DNA of 11,223 bases, taken from NCBI GenBank assembly GCA_012271225.1, contig JAAXGS010000117.1:1-11223 (forward strand), written 5' to 3'. Positions within the stretch are counted from its first letter, which is position 1, and every line of letters begins with the position of its first letter. Shown here piece by piece: positions 1 to 6,782 of the stretch. The translations under genes and the position numbers were made by a program. This stretch comes from Dehalococcoidia bacterium (GTDB lineage: Bacteria > Chloroflexota > Dehalococcoidia > UBA6926). The notes beneath the pieces were generated by a model. That model worked only from the letters and a program-made list of their open reading frames with translations, was not told the origin of the DNA and did not search any database.

Positions 1-6
1 GACGTT

Positions 7-618
7 CTATCTCTCCTCATCCCCCGTGGATGAATCCGTGGGCGCATCCGTATCGGGGGCGTCTTCAGCGGTGGGAGCGGCATCGGGCTCGGCTGAGTCG
101 GCCGCCTGCCCGTTTTCAACAGAACTCTGCTCGGTGTCGGGCGCCGCGTCAGCCGTCCCGGCGTCTGGATCACTCTCAGCATCCGCGGGGGCGGACAGAT
201 CATCATCCACCTGCGCAGCCTCGGCCTGCGGATCGGGCGTCTCTTCCCCCGGCGCATCGGCGGCGACGCGGCGCGCGCGTGATCCGAAACGGATGCGGGC
301 GCGGCGGCCGGTGCGGTTCCGCTGATAGTAGAGGCGGGCGCGGCGCACCTTGCCCTGCCGAACAACGTCAATCCTCTCAAGGCGCGGGGAGTTGAGCAGA
401 AAGGTGCGCTCAACGCCGATCCCCTGAATCACGCGCCTGATTGTGATGTTCGCATTGGGGCCGCTGCGCGTCATCCACATGACGACGCCCTGGAGCTGCT
501 GCGTTCGTACGCGCTCCCCCTCCACAACCTGGTAGTAGACGCGCACCGTGTCTCCCGGGCGAACGTGCGGATATCGATGCTGTTTCGGTATGGCGGTCAG
601 CAGATGGCCAACGTCCAT
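7..618 (-). CDS. rplS: 50S ribosomal protein L19 with long acidic C-terminal tail
   Basis: Structural protein of the large ribosomal subunit, located in the L19 family at the 30S-50S interface. Residues 1-117 of the 203-residue product are a normal L19: an N-terminal 'RPGDTVRVYYQV' segment (20-31), 'QLQGVV' (41-46), 'NITIRRVIQGIGVERTF' (57-73) and the basic end 'RLYYQRNRTGRRARIR' (95-110). Family members usually stop near residue 115. Here residues 119-203 add a low-complexity Ala/Asp/Glu/Pro/Thr tail with 27 acidic residues and a single Arg at the very end. The ATG at 618 is preceded by GAAAGG at a spacing of 9. The gene lies 151 nt downstream of trmD on the same strand, the usual trmD-rplS order, but with a likely promoter of its own in the gap. 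The identification is secure; the role of the tail is unknown. Confidence 0.96.
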   Translation of the reverse strand: MDVGHLLTAIPKQHRYPHVRPGDTVRVYYQVVEGERVRTQQLQGVVMWMTRSGPNANITIRRVIQGIGVERTFLLNSPRLERIDVVRQGKVRRARLYYQRNRTGRRARIRFGSRARRVAADAPGEETPDPQAEAAQVDDDLSAPADAESDPDAGTADAAPDTEQSSVENGQAADSAEPDAAPTAEDAPDTDAPTDSSTGDEER

Positions 619-723
619 GATTCATGGCCTTTCACAGTGGTTCAGACACACGGAAACCGACGGTACATGAAACGTGTTCAGCAGGTCGGATGATCCCGCT
701 CGGCAGTGAGCGCGGCACACTTG

Positions 724-753
724 AGTATACGACGACACCCCGCCCAATCGCAA
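724..753 (-). promoter_or_regulatory. probable sigma70-type promoter for rplS
   Basis: Reading the minus strand, a -35-like TTGCGA (753-748) is followed after 18 nt by the -10-like TATACT (729-724). Transcription would start near 717, giving an untranslated leader of about 100 nt before the rplS ATG at 618. The leader can form a small hairpin (CGCTC/GAGCG) and a longer-range ACACG/CGTGT pairing, so ribosomal-protein feedback control is possible but not shown. It lies between trmD and rplS and would let L19 be made independently of moaB-trmD. Confidence 0.45.
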
Positions 754-769
754 AGGGACGCGCCGGGGC

Positions 770-1567
770 TCATTCATTCCGATCATACGCGCCGTCCGGC
801 CGCCATCCGCGCTCTTTCAGCCACTCTCGCTCGGCGGACGAGAGGGCGGCCTGCGGCTGACTGAGGAGATCAGGACGCCGCCGGAGAGTCCGCAACAGTG
901 ATTGTTCCCGACGCCACTGCGTCACACGCGCATGGTCGCCCGATAACAGGATGTCCGGCACGGCCTCGCCCTCCCAGACGGCGGGGCGGGTGTAGTGCGG
1001 ATGCTGCAGAAGGCCGGAGGCGAATGAGTCCGCCTTGCCGGAGTCTTTGCTGCCCAGCACGCCCGGAACGCGGCGCGCGACGGCCTCAATCAGCACCATC
1101 ACCGGGAGCTCGCCTCCTGTCAGCACATAATCGCCGATGGATATTTCATGCGTGATCACGCGCTCGCGCGCCCGTTCATCAATGCCCTCATACCGCCCGG
1201 CAACCAGAATGATGTCCTGTTTCTGAGCCAGTTCATCAACCAGGCCCTGGGTCAGCCGCGCCCCCTGCGGGTCCAGCAGCAGGACGGGCGCGTCCGCCGC
1301 GCCTCCGTCGTCACCATCGGCATGACGCGCCTCGGCCACGGATGCGGCAAGCGGGCCGGCCTTGAGGACCATGCCGGGGCCGCCGCCAAAGGCCGCGTCA
1401 TCAACAACATGATGCGGCCCTGCCCCATGATCCCGCATGTTGTGCACGCACAGCACAAAGACGCCCTGACGCAGCGCGCGCCCCATGACGCCCTCCGCCA
1501 GCGGGCCCGGGAACAGACCGGGGAAAAGGGTCACGATGTGAAAGTTCACGGACGTGCATCCATCCAT
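770..1567 (-). CDS. trmD: tRNA (guanine-37-N1)-methyltransferase TrmD
   Basis: SAM-dependent SPOUT (trefoil-knot) enzyme that methylates N1 of G37 next to the anticodon of tRNAs reading CUN, CCN and CGG codons, which prevents +1 frameshifting. From the ATG at 1567 (265 aa), the family motifs are in order: 'HIVTLFPGLF' near the N-terminus, 'GGGPGMV' (61-67), the knot motif 'AGRYEGIDER' (123-132), 'SIGDYVLTGGELP' (143-155), 'HPHYTRP' (189-195) and 'LLSGDHARVTQWRREQSLLRT' beginning near 207. Its start overlaps the moaB stop (TGATG), so the two are probably translationally coupled. Other possible starts are GTG 1570 and GTG 1549. The last would give the N-terminus (MNFHIVTLFPG) most like other TrmD proteins, but none of the three has a strong Shine-Dalgarno. 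Note that tRNA-Pro(UGG), encoded at 9144-9217, has G37 and is an expected substrate. Confidence 0.95.
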   Translation of the reverse strand: MDGCTSVNFHIVTLFPGLFPGPLAEGVMGRALRQGVFVLCVHNMRDHGAGPHHVVDDAAFGGGPGMVLKAGPLAASVAEARHADGDDGGAADAPVLLLDPQGARLTQGLVDELAQKQDIILVAGRYEGIDERARERVITHEISIGDYVLTGGELPVMVLIEAVARRVPGVLGSKDSGKADSFASGLLQHPHYTRPAVWEGEAVPDILLSGDHARVTQWRREQSLLRTLRRRPDLLSQPQAALSSAEREWLKERGWRPDGAYDRNE

Positions 1568-2070
1568 CACGCCTGCGTTGGATGGTCGTCCGTGCGAGGC
1601 TGTGTCAGAACCTCAAGCGTATGGGGAAGAACCGGCATCAGGACGGCCAGGCATTCCTGAACGCCGCGCGGGCTGCCGGGCAGGTTGATGATGAGCGTCC
1701 GTCCCCGAATGCCGACCACCTGGCGGGAGACCATCGCCATGGGGTTGCGTTCCGCCGTCTGCGCGCGCATCTGCTCCGCCATGCCCGGCACAAGACGATC
1801 AACCACATCAAGCGTCGCCTCCGGCGTCACGTCGCGCGGGCCGACTCCCGTGCCTCCGGTCGTCACGATCAGTGAAACATCGCCGCCGTCCGCCCACTCC
1901 CGCAGTTGCTCTGCGATCACGGCTCGCTCATCCCGGGTGATGGCCGTCCGGGTGACGGTCCATCCGACAGCGCGGACCATTTCCTCGATGATTTTCCCGC
2001 TTCGGTCAGCCCTCTCGCCCGCCGCGCCGGAGTCGCTTGCGGTCAAAATCGCCACCCTGAACTCGCTCAT
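1567..2070 (-). CDS. moaB: MogA/MoaB-family molybdopterin adenylyltransferase-like protein
   Basis: A 167-residue single-domain MoCF-fold protein. MogA adenylylates molybdopterin before metal insertion; MoaB members have related or less certain roles. The signature glycine-rich motif 'GGTGVGPRDVTPEA' is at 72-85 and 'LPGSPRGVQEC' at 130-140; both shape the pterin-binding pocket. The N-terminus 'FRVAILTASDSG' is typical. The ATG at 2070 is chosen over upstream in-frame starts because GGAGGAG lies just before it and homology begins there. Its TGA overlaps the trmD start. No other molybdenum-cofactor gene is visible, so its place in front of trmD looks like positional replacement of rimM rather than part of a moa/moe operon. 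Sequence alone does not separate MogA activity from a MoaB paralogue. Confidence 0.88.
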   Translation of the reverse strand: MSEFRVAILTASDSGAAGERADRSGKIIEEMVRAVGWTVTRTAITRDERAVIAEQLREWADGGDVSLIVTTGGTGVGPRDVTPEATLDVVDRLVPGMAEQMRAQTAERNPMAMVSRQVVGIRGRTLIINLPGSPRGVQECLAVLMPVLPHTLEVLTQPRTDDHPTQA

Positions 2071-2146
2071 CGTCTCCTCCGGCTGTGCCGCGTCGAATAG
2101 CCATTCCCGATCATCTCGCCGCGTGTCCGGCGGCCGCGCCGCAGAG

Positions 2147-2917
2147 TCACAGCCGGCCACCCGGCCCATCGCTGGGCGGATAGGCCACGCGGAGGGTCGC
2201 GAAGAGGGCATCCATGAACAGATTCATCTGCTCTGTGGACCAGGAATTCCCGTTCTGCGGGAGTTCCTGGAGCAGCCCGGTGACGGCGGGATGGACGCCG
2301 TTGGCGTGATTCGATGCAGTCTCGACGGGCGGGCGGGGATTTTCGGGCATTGCCGTTCTTTTCGGAATGGCGTCTATTTTTTCGGATTGCGCGTCAGAGG
2401 TTTTTCGTTTTGAAGATTTTGTTTGTCTTGGCCGTGTCCCCGGGCCGCGAGAGAAGAGGCTGTGGTGGAGCTCGATGCCCGCATCGCGCGCGAAGGAGAG
2501 GAAAAAGCTGACCGCCTTTTCCGCCGTCTCGCCCGCCGATCCGGCACTCTGGAATGCGGTCCTGATCTGCTGCCGCGTCGCTCTCTCGAGGTCGACGTGC
2601 ACCAAAAGGGGAGCATAGCGCTCATTGTAAATATCGGGAAGGACGCGGCGCTTGTCTTCCGTCGTTTCCGCCGCCTCGGCAATCACGTTCAGGTCCGGAG
2701 AGACCTTGCCCAGCACATCGATCAGGCCAAGGAACAGCAGCGCCCCCACCAGCCCGGACCGCGTGGAGCCGGAGAATGGCGAGCCCTGCCAGACGCTGGT
2801 ATCCAGTTGCTCCGGCGCAGGCGTCAAGTTGGACCGGACGAACGCCAGAAATGTATCCCAGCTCTTGTAGGACACATATGGCGGCGCGTGCCCTCGCGTC
2901 CTTGCGCCGTTTGTCAT
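2147..2917 (-). CDS. DUF5343-like protein of unknown function
   Basis: A 256-residue protein with no known biochemical role. Residues 12-155 resemble the DUF5343 family: 'PPYVSYKSWDTFLAFVR' (12-28), a Ser/Gly-rich 'SGSTRSGLVGALLFLGLID' (49-67), then helical segments with 'LERATRQQIRTAFQSAG' (110-126) and 'AEKAVSFFLSFARDAGI' (132-148). A polar, Lys/Arg-rich and probably disordered linker (about 156-205) leads to a C-terminal helical piece, 'GLLQELP' (214-220) through 'YP' (246-247), which I recall from members of this family. No signal peptide or membrane segment is visible. The frame stays open upstream to 3304, but the ATG at 2917 is preferred: AGGGGA lies about 9-11 nt upstream and a TTGACA promoter lies just before it, while longer versions would run into the rsmH start. 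The linker-coding DNA (about 2350-2440) is markedly T-rich on the plus strand compared with its neighbours. The gene lies 76 nt upstream of moaB and may be co-transcribed with it. Confidence 0.75.
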   Translation of the reverse strand: MTNGARTRGHAPPYVSYKSWDTFLAFVRSNLTPAPEQLDTSVWQGSPFSGSTRSGLVGALLFLGLIDVLGKVSPDLNVIAEAAETTEDKRRVLPDIYNERYAPLLVHVDLERATRQQIRTAFQSAGSAGETAEKAVSFFLSFARDAGIELHHSLFSRGPGTRPRQTKSSKRKTSDAQSEKIDAIPKRTAMPENPRPPVETASNHANGVHPAVTGLLQELPQNGNSWSTEQMNLFMDALFATLRVAYPPSDGPGGRL

Positions 2918-2953
2918 CTGCCCGCGTCCCCTGTTTTCGGTTTCGTTTTCTGA

Positions 2954-2983
2954 ATTGTGTCCCTTTGTCCATTCATCTGTCAA
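2954..2983 (-). promoter_or_regulatory. promoter for the DUF5343-like gene
   Basis: On the minus strand a perfect -35 hexamer TTGACA (2983-2978) is followed after 18 nt by CACAAT (2959-2954), a 4/6 match to the -10 consensus. Transcription would start near 2947, about 30 nt before the ATG at 2917. This is the best -35 match I found in the window, and it supports 2917 as the start of the gene. It lies in an AT-richer stretch between divergently transcribed genes. Confidence 0.55.
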
Positions 2984-3046
2984 TTCCCCTGTTTTTCGGT
3001 CAAACGCCGGCGGATTTTCTATGAAAGGACAGTGCAGGACAATTTC

Positions 3047-3076
3047 TTGAGGCTGCCCCTGATTTCGGCTCACTAT
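3047..3076 (+). promoter_or_regulatory. weak candidate promoter for rsmH-ftsA-ftsZ
   Basis: TTGAGG (3047-3052, 4/6 to the -35 consensus) is followed after 18 nt by CACTAT (3071-3076, a weak -10). Transcription would start near 3083, giving a leader of about 75 nt before the rsmH ATG at 3158. It is proposed mainly because this is the only intergenic space ahead of the division genes and their neighbour on the left is divergent. Confidence 0.3.
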
Positions 3077-3157
3077 TGCCATGCGACGGGGATGCGGACG
3101 CGGGGCAGACGCCCACAGCGCCCGCGCATTGTGGGAAGGAGAGAGGAGGAGGGAACC

Positions 3158-4099
3158 ATGGTAGCCAACTCTCACATCTACCATGTCCCTGCCCTGTTGG
3201 ATGAAGTGCTGGAAACGCTTCAGCCACATGCCGGCGGAAAGTACATCGACTGCACCCTGGGGGAGGGTTCCGTGACGGAAGCGCTCCTCATGGCAGGCGC
3301 GCATGTGCTCGGCATGGATGCTGACCCGGAGATGCTCTCATCGGCGGAGCATCGTCTGGCGGATCTGCCGCAGGCGTCCTACACGCTTGTTCAGGCAAAC
3401 TTCGCCTCCCTTAAAGAGGTGGCGCGCGCGACCGGCTTCACGCAGGCGCAGGGAATTGTGATGGACGTTGGGCTGTCATCCCGGCAGCTCCAGGCCATTC
3501 ATCGCGGCTTTACGTTCCAGAATGATCAGCCCCTTGATATGCGGTATGACCCTCGGCAAGACGTCACCGCCGCAGATCTGGTCAATGACCTGCCGGAGCA
3601 GGAATTGATCGACCTTCTCAGGACATACGGGGAGGAGGACGCATGGTCCGCCGGGGCAATCGCCCGCGCCATCATGGGACGGCGGCCGCTCTCCACGACA
3701 CAGGAGCTCGTGGAGTGTATTGAGTTCGCAGTGGGGCAGCGCAGCGCAGCGCGAATACACCCGGCAACGAAGGCCTTCATGGCGCTTCGCATCGTCGTCA
3801 ATGCAGACCTCCAGGCGTTGGAGTCGGCCCTCCCGCAAGCCCTGGATCTGCTGGCGCCGGGCGGACGTCTGGCGGTCATCGGATATCAGAGCCTTGAGGA
3901 TCGCATCATCAAGCGATTCCTGCATCAGGAGGCGAAGGATTGCCTCTGCCCGCCGGTCCAGCCGGTGTGTTCATGCGGACACACCGCATCGGTCAGGCTG
4001 TTGCGGAGACAGGGCATCACCCCCTCCATCGCGGAGATCGCCCGCAACCCCGCAAGCCGTTCGGCCCGGCTGCGGATCGCGGAGCGGATTGCGGCATAA
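3158..4099 (+). CDS. rsmH: 16S rRNA (cytosine-1402-N4)-methyltransferase RsmH (MraW)
   Basis: SAM-dependent Rossmann-fold enzyme that methylates N4 of C1402 in the 16S rRNA P-site region. The 313-residue product shows 'HVPALLDEVLETL' (9-21), the SAM-binding 'YIDCTLGEGS' (29-38), 'DADP' (54-57), 'DVGLSSRQL' (103-111), 'RGFTF..DQPLDMRYD' (116-131), 'RIHPATKAFMALRIVVN' (199-215), 'PGGRLAVIGYQSLEDRIIK' (234-252) and 'NPASRSARLR' (297-306). A four-cysteine cluster C-x-C-x6-C-x-C (262-273) is seen in many RsmH proteins and may bind a metal. The ATG at 3158 has a near-perfect GGAGGAGGG Shine-Dalgarno and starts just before the first motif; the longer open frame from 2957 is not needed. It begins a division-type cluster, as in the classical dcw locus, but mraZ is absent upstream. 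Confidence 0.96.
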   Translation: MVANSHIYHVPALLDEVLETLQPHAGGKYIDCTLGEGSVTEALLMAGAHVLGMDADPEMLSSAEHRLADLPQASYTLVQANFASLKEVARATGFTQAQGIVMDVGLSSRQLQAIHRGFTFQNDQPLDMRYDPRQDVTAADLVNDLPEQELIDLLRTYGEEDAWSAGAIARAIMGRRPLSTTQELVECIEFAVGQRSAARIHPATKAFMALRIVVNADLQALESALPQALDLLAPGGRLAVIGYQSLEDRIIKRFLHQEAKDCLCPPVQPVCSCGHTASVRLLRRQGITPSIAEIARNPASRSARLRIAERIAA

Positions 4100-4107
4100 C
4101 CGACGCA

Positions 4108-4146
4108 CCCGGTTGGTGATTGCGTCATCGACCCAATCACCCCGGG
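4108..4146 (+). other. strong bulged hairpin in the rsmH-ftsA gap
   Basis: CCCGG (4108-4112) pairs with CCGGG (4142-4146), and GGTGATTG (4115-4122) pairs with CAATCACC (4134-4141), giving 13 perfect base pairs interrupted by a two-base TT bulge, with an 11-nt loop (4123-4133). It starts 8 nt after the rsmH stop and ends about 70 nt before the ftsA start. No T-run follows, so it is not an ordinary intrinsic terminator. It could be an RNA processing or stability element that sets the ratio of rsmH to ftsA-ftsZ message, or a protein-binding inverted repeat. Confidence 0.6.
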
Positions 4147-4217
4147 AGAGCACAGGACGGACCGGACACAGGCAGCGCAGCGCGGGGCGCACAGGACGAA
4201 AGCGGAGAGTGCGGAAG

Positions 4218-5579
4218 ATGGACCGGATCATCACCGGCATTGAACTCGGTGAGCGGGAACTGCGTGTCGCAGTTGGGCGCCAGCGCCCGGACTCCATTCG
4301 CATGATTGCGCACATGGAGACGCCGTCCGGCGGCATTGAGAACCAGGCCGTGGTGGACCCGCATGAGCTGGCGGCCGGACTGGCCGGCATCTCACGGAAA
4401 CTGCGGACAACCGTTGATTTTGTGCTTGAGTCCGTCATGTTCGTCATTCCCTCAGGCCCGCTCACGTTCCATGAGACGGAGGCAAGCGCGAAACCCTCCG
4501 GGCACAGGGGCAGCGTCACCGAGTCGGATGGCCAGCGCCTGCTGGAGCGGGGCCGCCCCTCCTTCGCCTCGAACGACCGCCGGCTCATCCATGTCATCCC
4601 GCAGGGATACACGCTTGACGGCCGGGAGACAGAGCGTCTGCCCATCGGGAAGCAGGGCCGGGAACTCAACGGCCTGACGCTGTCCGTCTCCTGTGAGACG
4701 GACACGATCACCAACCTTCGAGAAGCCGGCCGTCTGGCCGGCGTGGAGAACATGACGCTGATGGCAGGGCCGCTGGCGGAGAGCTACGCCGCCCTGACGG
4801 AGACGGAACGAGAGCGGGGCGCAGCGATTCTCTCAATCGGTGACCACACCAGCACCCTCACGGTTCTGCACTACGGCCGGTTCCTTGGCCTGGCGACAAT
4901 CGCCATCGGTGCTCATCACTTCGTCAACGATCTTTCAATTGCGCTCCAACTCCCCTACCCGACTGCGCAGGCGGTCCTGGAGCAGGTGACGACACTCTCA
5001 AATACCCTTGGAGCGCCGCGGCCCAGGATCACCGTCGATGGCCATGAGGGCCTGGAGATCAACCAGACGGAGATGATCGCCACGCTCAGGGATCGGGCGG
5101 GAGAGTTGTTCACCCTGACGCAGAGCGCGGTGGAGATGATCGCCGCCGGACGCGAGCTCCCGGGTGGAATCGTCATCGCCGGGCAGCCGATCCTCGGAGG
5201 CGGTCTCATCGGGCTTGCGCGGTCCATTCTCTCCTTCCCGGTGCATCGGGCCACGCCTCGCGGCATCGAGGGAATCCCCCTCGCCCTGTCCACCGACACA
5301 GCATGGGTTCCCGCGATTGGAGCGCTCGCGTGGGCCGGCGTTAGCGCCGCGTCCCGCGCGCGCCCGTGGGTTCGAACGGACATCGAACAGTCTGAGGGTG
5401 TGCTTGGCCGCTGGATGCGGCGGGCTCGCCTGCGGCGCGCCGCAGGCGCCGGGGCGGCGCGCACGCCGGAGATCACACAGGGAAATCAGGATTCTGAACG
5501 CGCCGCGCGCAGACGAAATGCCGCGGTGGCGCGGGGAAATGACAGGCGCGCGCGGCGCAGGGAAACGGTCAAGGCATAG
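4218..5579 (+). CDS. ftsA: FtsA-like cell division protein, degenerate nucleotide motifs
   Basis: FtsA is an actin-fold protein that tethers FtsZ to the inner face of the membrane and recruits the divisome. The 453-residue product follows FtsA along its length: N-terminal 'TGIELGERELRVAVG' (6-20), 'GLTLSVSCETDTITNL' (152-167), 'GPLAESYAAL' (184-193), 'ILSIGDHTSTLTVLHYGR' (204-221), 'IAIGAHHFVNDLSIAL' (228-243), 'GGIVIAGQPILGGGLIGLA' (316-334) and 'WVPAIGALAWAG' (363-374). The key signatures are altered: phosphate-1 is GIELGERE rather than the usual GIDIGTSK type, phosphate-2 is SIGDHTST rather than DIGGGTTD, and the adenosine motif has AGQ for TGG. A basic, possibly amphipathic stretch (397-409) may replace the membrane anchor, followed by a tail with 10 Arg in the last 27 residues. 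The ATG at 4218 has GGAGA 9 nt upstream. ftsZ follows after 28 nt, which strongly supports the assignment. Confidence 0.85.
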   Translation: MDRIITGIELGERELRVAVGRQRPDSIRMIAHMETPSGGIENQAVVDPHELAAGLAGISRKLRTTVDFVLESVMFVIPSGPLTFHETEASAKPSGHRGSVTESDGQRLLERGRPSFASNDRRLIHVIPQGYTLDGRETERLPIGKQGRELNGLTLSVSCETDTITNLREAGRLAGVENMTLMAGPLAESYAALTETERERGAAILSIGDHTSTLTVLHYGRFLGLATIAIGAHHFVNDLSIALQLPYPTAQAVLEQVTTLSNTLGAPRPRITVDGHEGLEINQTEMIATLRDRAGELFTLTQSAVEMIAAGRELPGGIVIAGQPILGGGLIGLARSILSFPVHRATPRGIEGIPLALSTDTAWVPAIGALAWAGVSAASRARPWVRTDIEQSEGVLGRWMRRARLRRAAGAGAARTPEITQGNQDSERAARRRNAAVARGNDRRARRRETVKA

Positions 5580-5607
5580 CGGATCAGGAGAGGAAGGAGA
5601 CGGAGAA

Positions 5608-6675
5608 ATGTCACTGCCTGAAGATGTGGATGGATTGGTTCGGATCAAGGCATTTGGCGTTGGCGGCGGCGGCGGAAACGCCGTGTCGCGCATGGCGCGT
5701 GAGGCCGTCCCGGGCATTGAGTACATCGCCGTCAATACGGACGCGCAGGCTCTGGCCCGGACGGACACGCCCTACCGCCTTCGCATTGGCGATCAGATCA
5801 CGCGCGGCCTGGGCGCCGGCGGGAATCCTGAAATCGGCCGGCAGGCCGCGGAGGAGAGCCGCGACGATATCTATGAGTCCGTCAAGAACTCGGACATGGT
5901 CTTTGTCGCAAGCGGCATGGGCGGCGGCACGGGAACGGGCGCGGCGCCCGTCATCGCCCAGATCGCCCGGGAAACGGGCGCGCTGACCATTGGCATCGTC
6001 ACGCGGCCGTTCGCGTTTGAGGGCCAGCACCGCGCCCGCCAGGCGGAGGAGGGCATCGCCAGCCTCCACGGCGCCGTCGACAGCCTCATTATCGTTCCGA
6101 ACGAGCGGCTTCTGGCCGTCGCCGGGACAGAGGCATCCTGGCATGACGCGTTTCGAATGGCGGACGATGTGCTTGGACAGGGTGTCCACGCCATCTCTGA
6201 GTTGGTGACCGTCCCGGGCGAGATCAACCTCGACTTTGCGGACGTGCGCACCGTCATGTCCCTGTCAGGTCAGGCGCTGATGGCCATCGGCTCCGGCCGG
6301 GGCAGCACGCGGGCCACGGACGCGGCGCGCGCGGCCATTCAGAATCCGCTGCTGGAGATCGACATCACCGGCGCAACCGGCGTCCTCTACAACATCACCG
6401 CCGGCTCCGATCTCTCCCTGGCGGAGATCCACGCCGCCTCGGACATCATCGCCCAGGCCGTCGATCCCAACGCCAACATCATCTTTGGCGTCGTCTCCAA
6501 CCGGGCGAGCGACGGCGAGGTTCAGTTGACCCTCATCGCCACCGGCTTTGAGACCATGCAGGACAGCCTGGAGGATGACGAGGTGGTCGATCAGATCCTG
6601 CGTGACGCGCTTGGGGACGGCGACCTTGATCTGCCCCCCTTCCTGCGCCGCAAGACCAGGAGGATTGCACGCTAA
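5608..6675 (+). CDS. ftsZ: cell division GTPase FtsZ
   Basis: Tubulin-like GTPase that polymerises into the cytokinetic Z-ring. The 355-residue product has the N-terminal glycine-rich loop 'FGVGGGGGNAV' (16-26), 'VNTDAQAL' (42-49), the tubulin signature GGGTGTG (105-111), 'VPNERL' (163-168) and the T7 catalytic loop 'NLDFADVRTVM' (207-217), with both catalytic Asp residues, 209 and 212, at the E. coli positions. The C-terminus 'LDLPPFLRRKTRR' (340-352) is the conserved peptide that binds FtsA and other partners, reached by a short linker of only about 20-25 residues. The ATG at 5608 follows a purine-rich Shine-Dalgarno region (AGGAAGGAGACGGAG). It lies 28 nt after ftsA, so it is presumably co-transcribed, and an intrinsic terminator follows. 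All motifs needed for GTPase activity are intact. Confidence 0.98.
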   Translation: MSLPEDVDGLVRIKAFGVGGGGGNAVSRMAREAVPGIEYIAVNTDAQALARTDTPYRLRIGDQITRGLGAGGNPEIGRQAAEESRDDIYESVKNSDMVFVASGMGGGTGTGAAPVIAQIARETGALTIGIVTRPFAFEGQHRARQAEEGIASLHGAVDSLIIVPNERLLAVAGTEASWHDAFRMADDVLGQGVHAISELVTVPGEINLDFADVRTVMSLSGQALMAIGSGRGSTRATDAARAAIQNPLLEIDITGATGVLYNITAGSDLSLAEIHAASDIIAQAVDPNANIIFGVVSNRASDGEVQLTLIATGFETMQDSLEDDEVVDQILRDALGDGDLDLPPFLRRKTRRIAR

Positions 6676-6735
6676 GCCCCTGCAGGGCAACAAACACGAT
6701 ACTTCCCTTCCAGTCTTCCCCTACCCCCAGGGAAG

Positions 6736-6782
6736 CGCAGGCCACCCGATCTATCGGACCTTCGGCCTGCGTTTCCTTTTTT
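6736..6782 (+). terminator. intrinsic terminator of rsmH-ftsA-ftsZ
   Basis: CGCAGGCC (6736-6743) pairs perfectly with GGCCTGCG (6764-6771), with a smaller inner stem CCGA/TCGG (6746-6749 with 6754-6757) in the loop. It is followed immediately by a T-rich run TTTCCTTTTTT (6772-6782). It lies 61 nt after the ftsZ stop and before the convergent ispH gene. The matching A-tract for termination in the other direction is absent, so ispH transcripts are probably not stopped here. The rest of 6676-6891 shows nothing further that I can support. Confidence 0.8.

Noticed and set aside
1148..1660. Plus-strand open frame opposite trmD.
   Set aside because: It is the antisense shadow of a clear trmD gene in GC-rich DNA, with no recognisable motif.
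2918..3304. The minus-strand open frame of the DUF5343-like gene continues to 3304, across the rsmH start.
   Set aside because: The extension covers the rsmH Shine-Dalgarno and N-terminus, has no family similarity and lies upstream of a good TTGACA promoter for the shorter gene.
3720..4217. Upstream extension of the ftsA frame inside rsmH.
   Set aside because: It is a shadow frame of rsmH rich in Arg and Ser; FtsA similarity begins exactly at the ATG at 4218.
5164..5607. Upstream extension of the ftsZ frame inside ftsA.
   Set aside because: FtsZ homology and the purine-rich ribosome site begin at 5608; the extension is an overlapping frame of ftsA.
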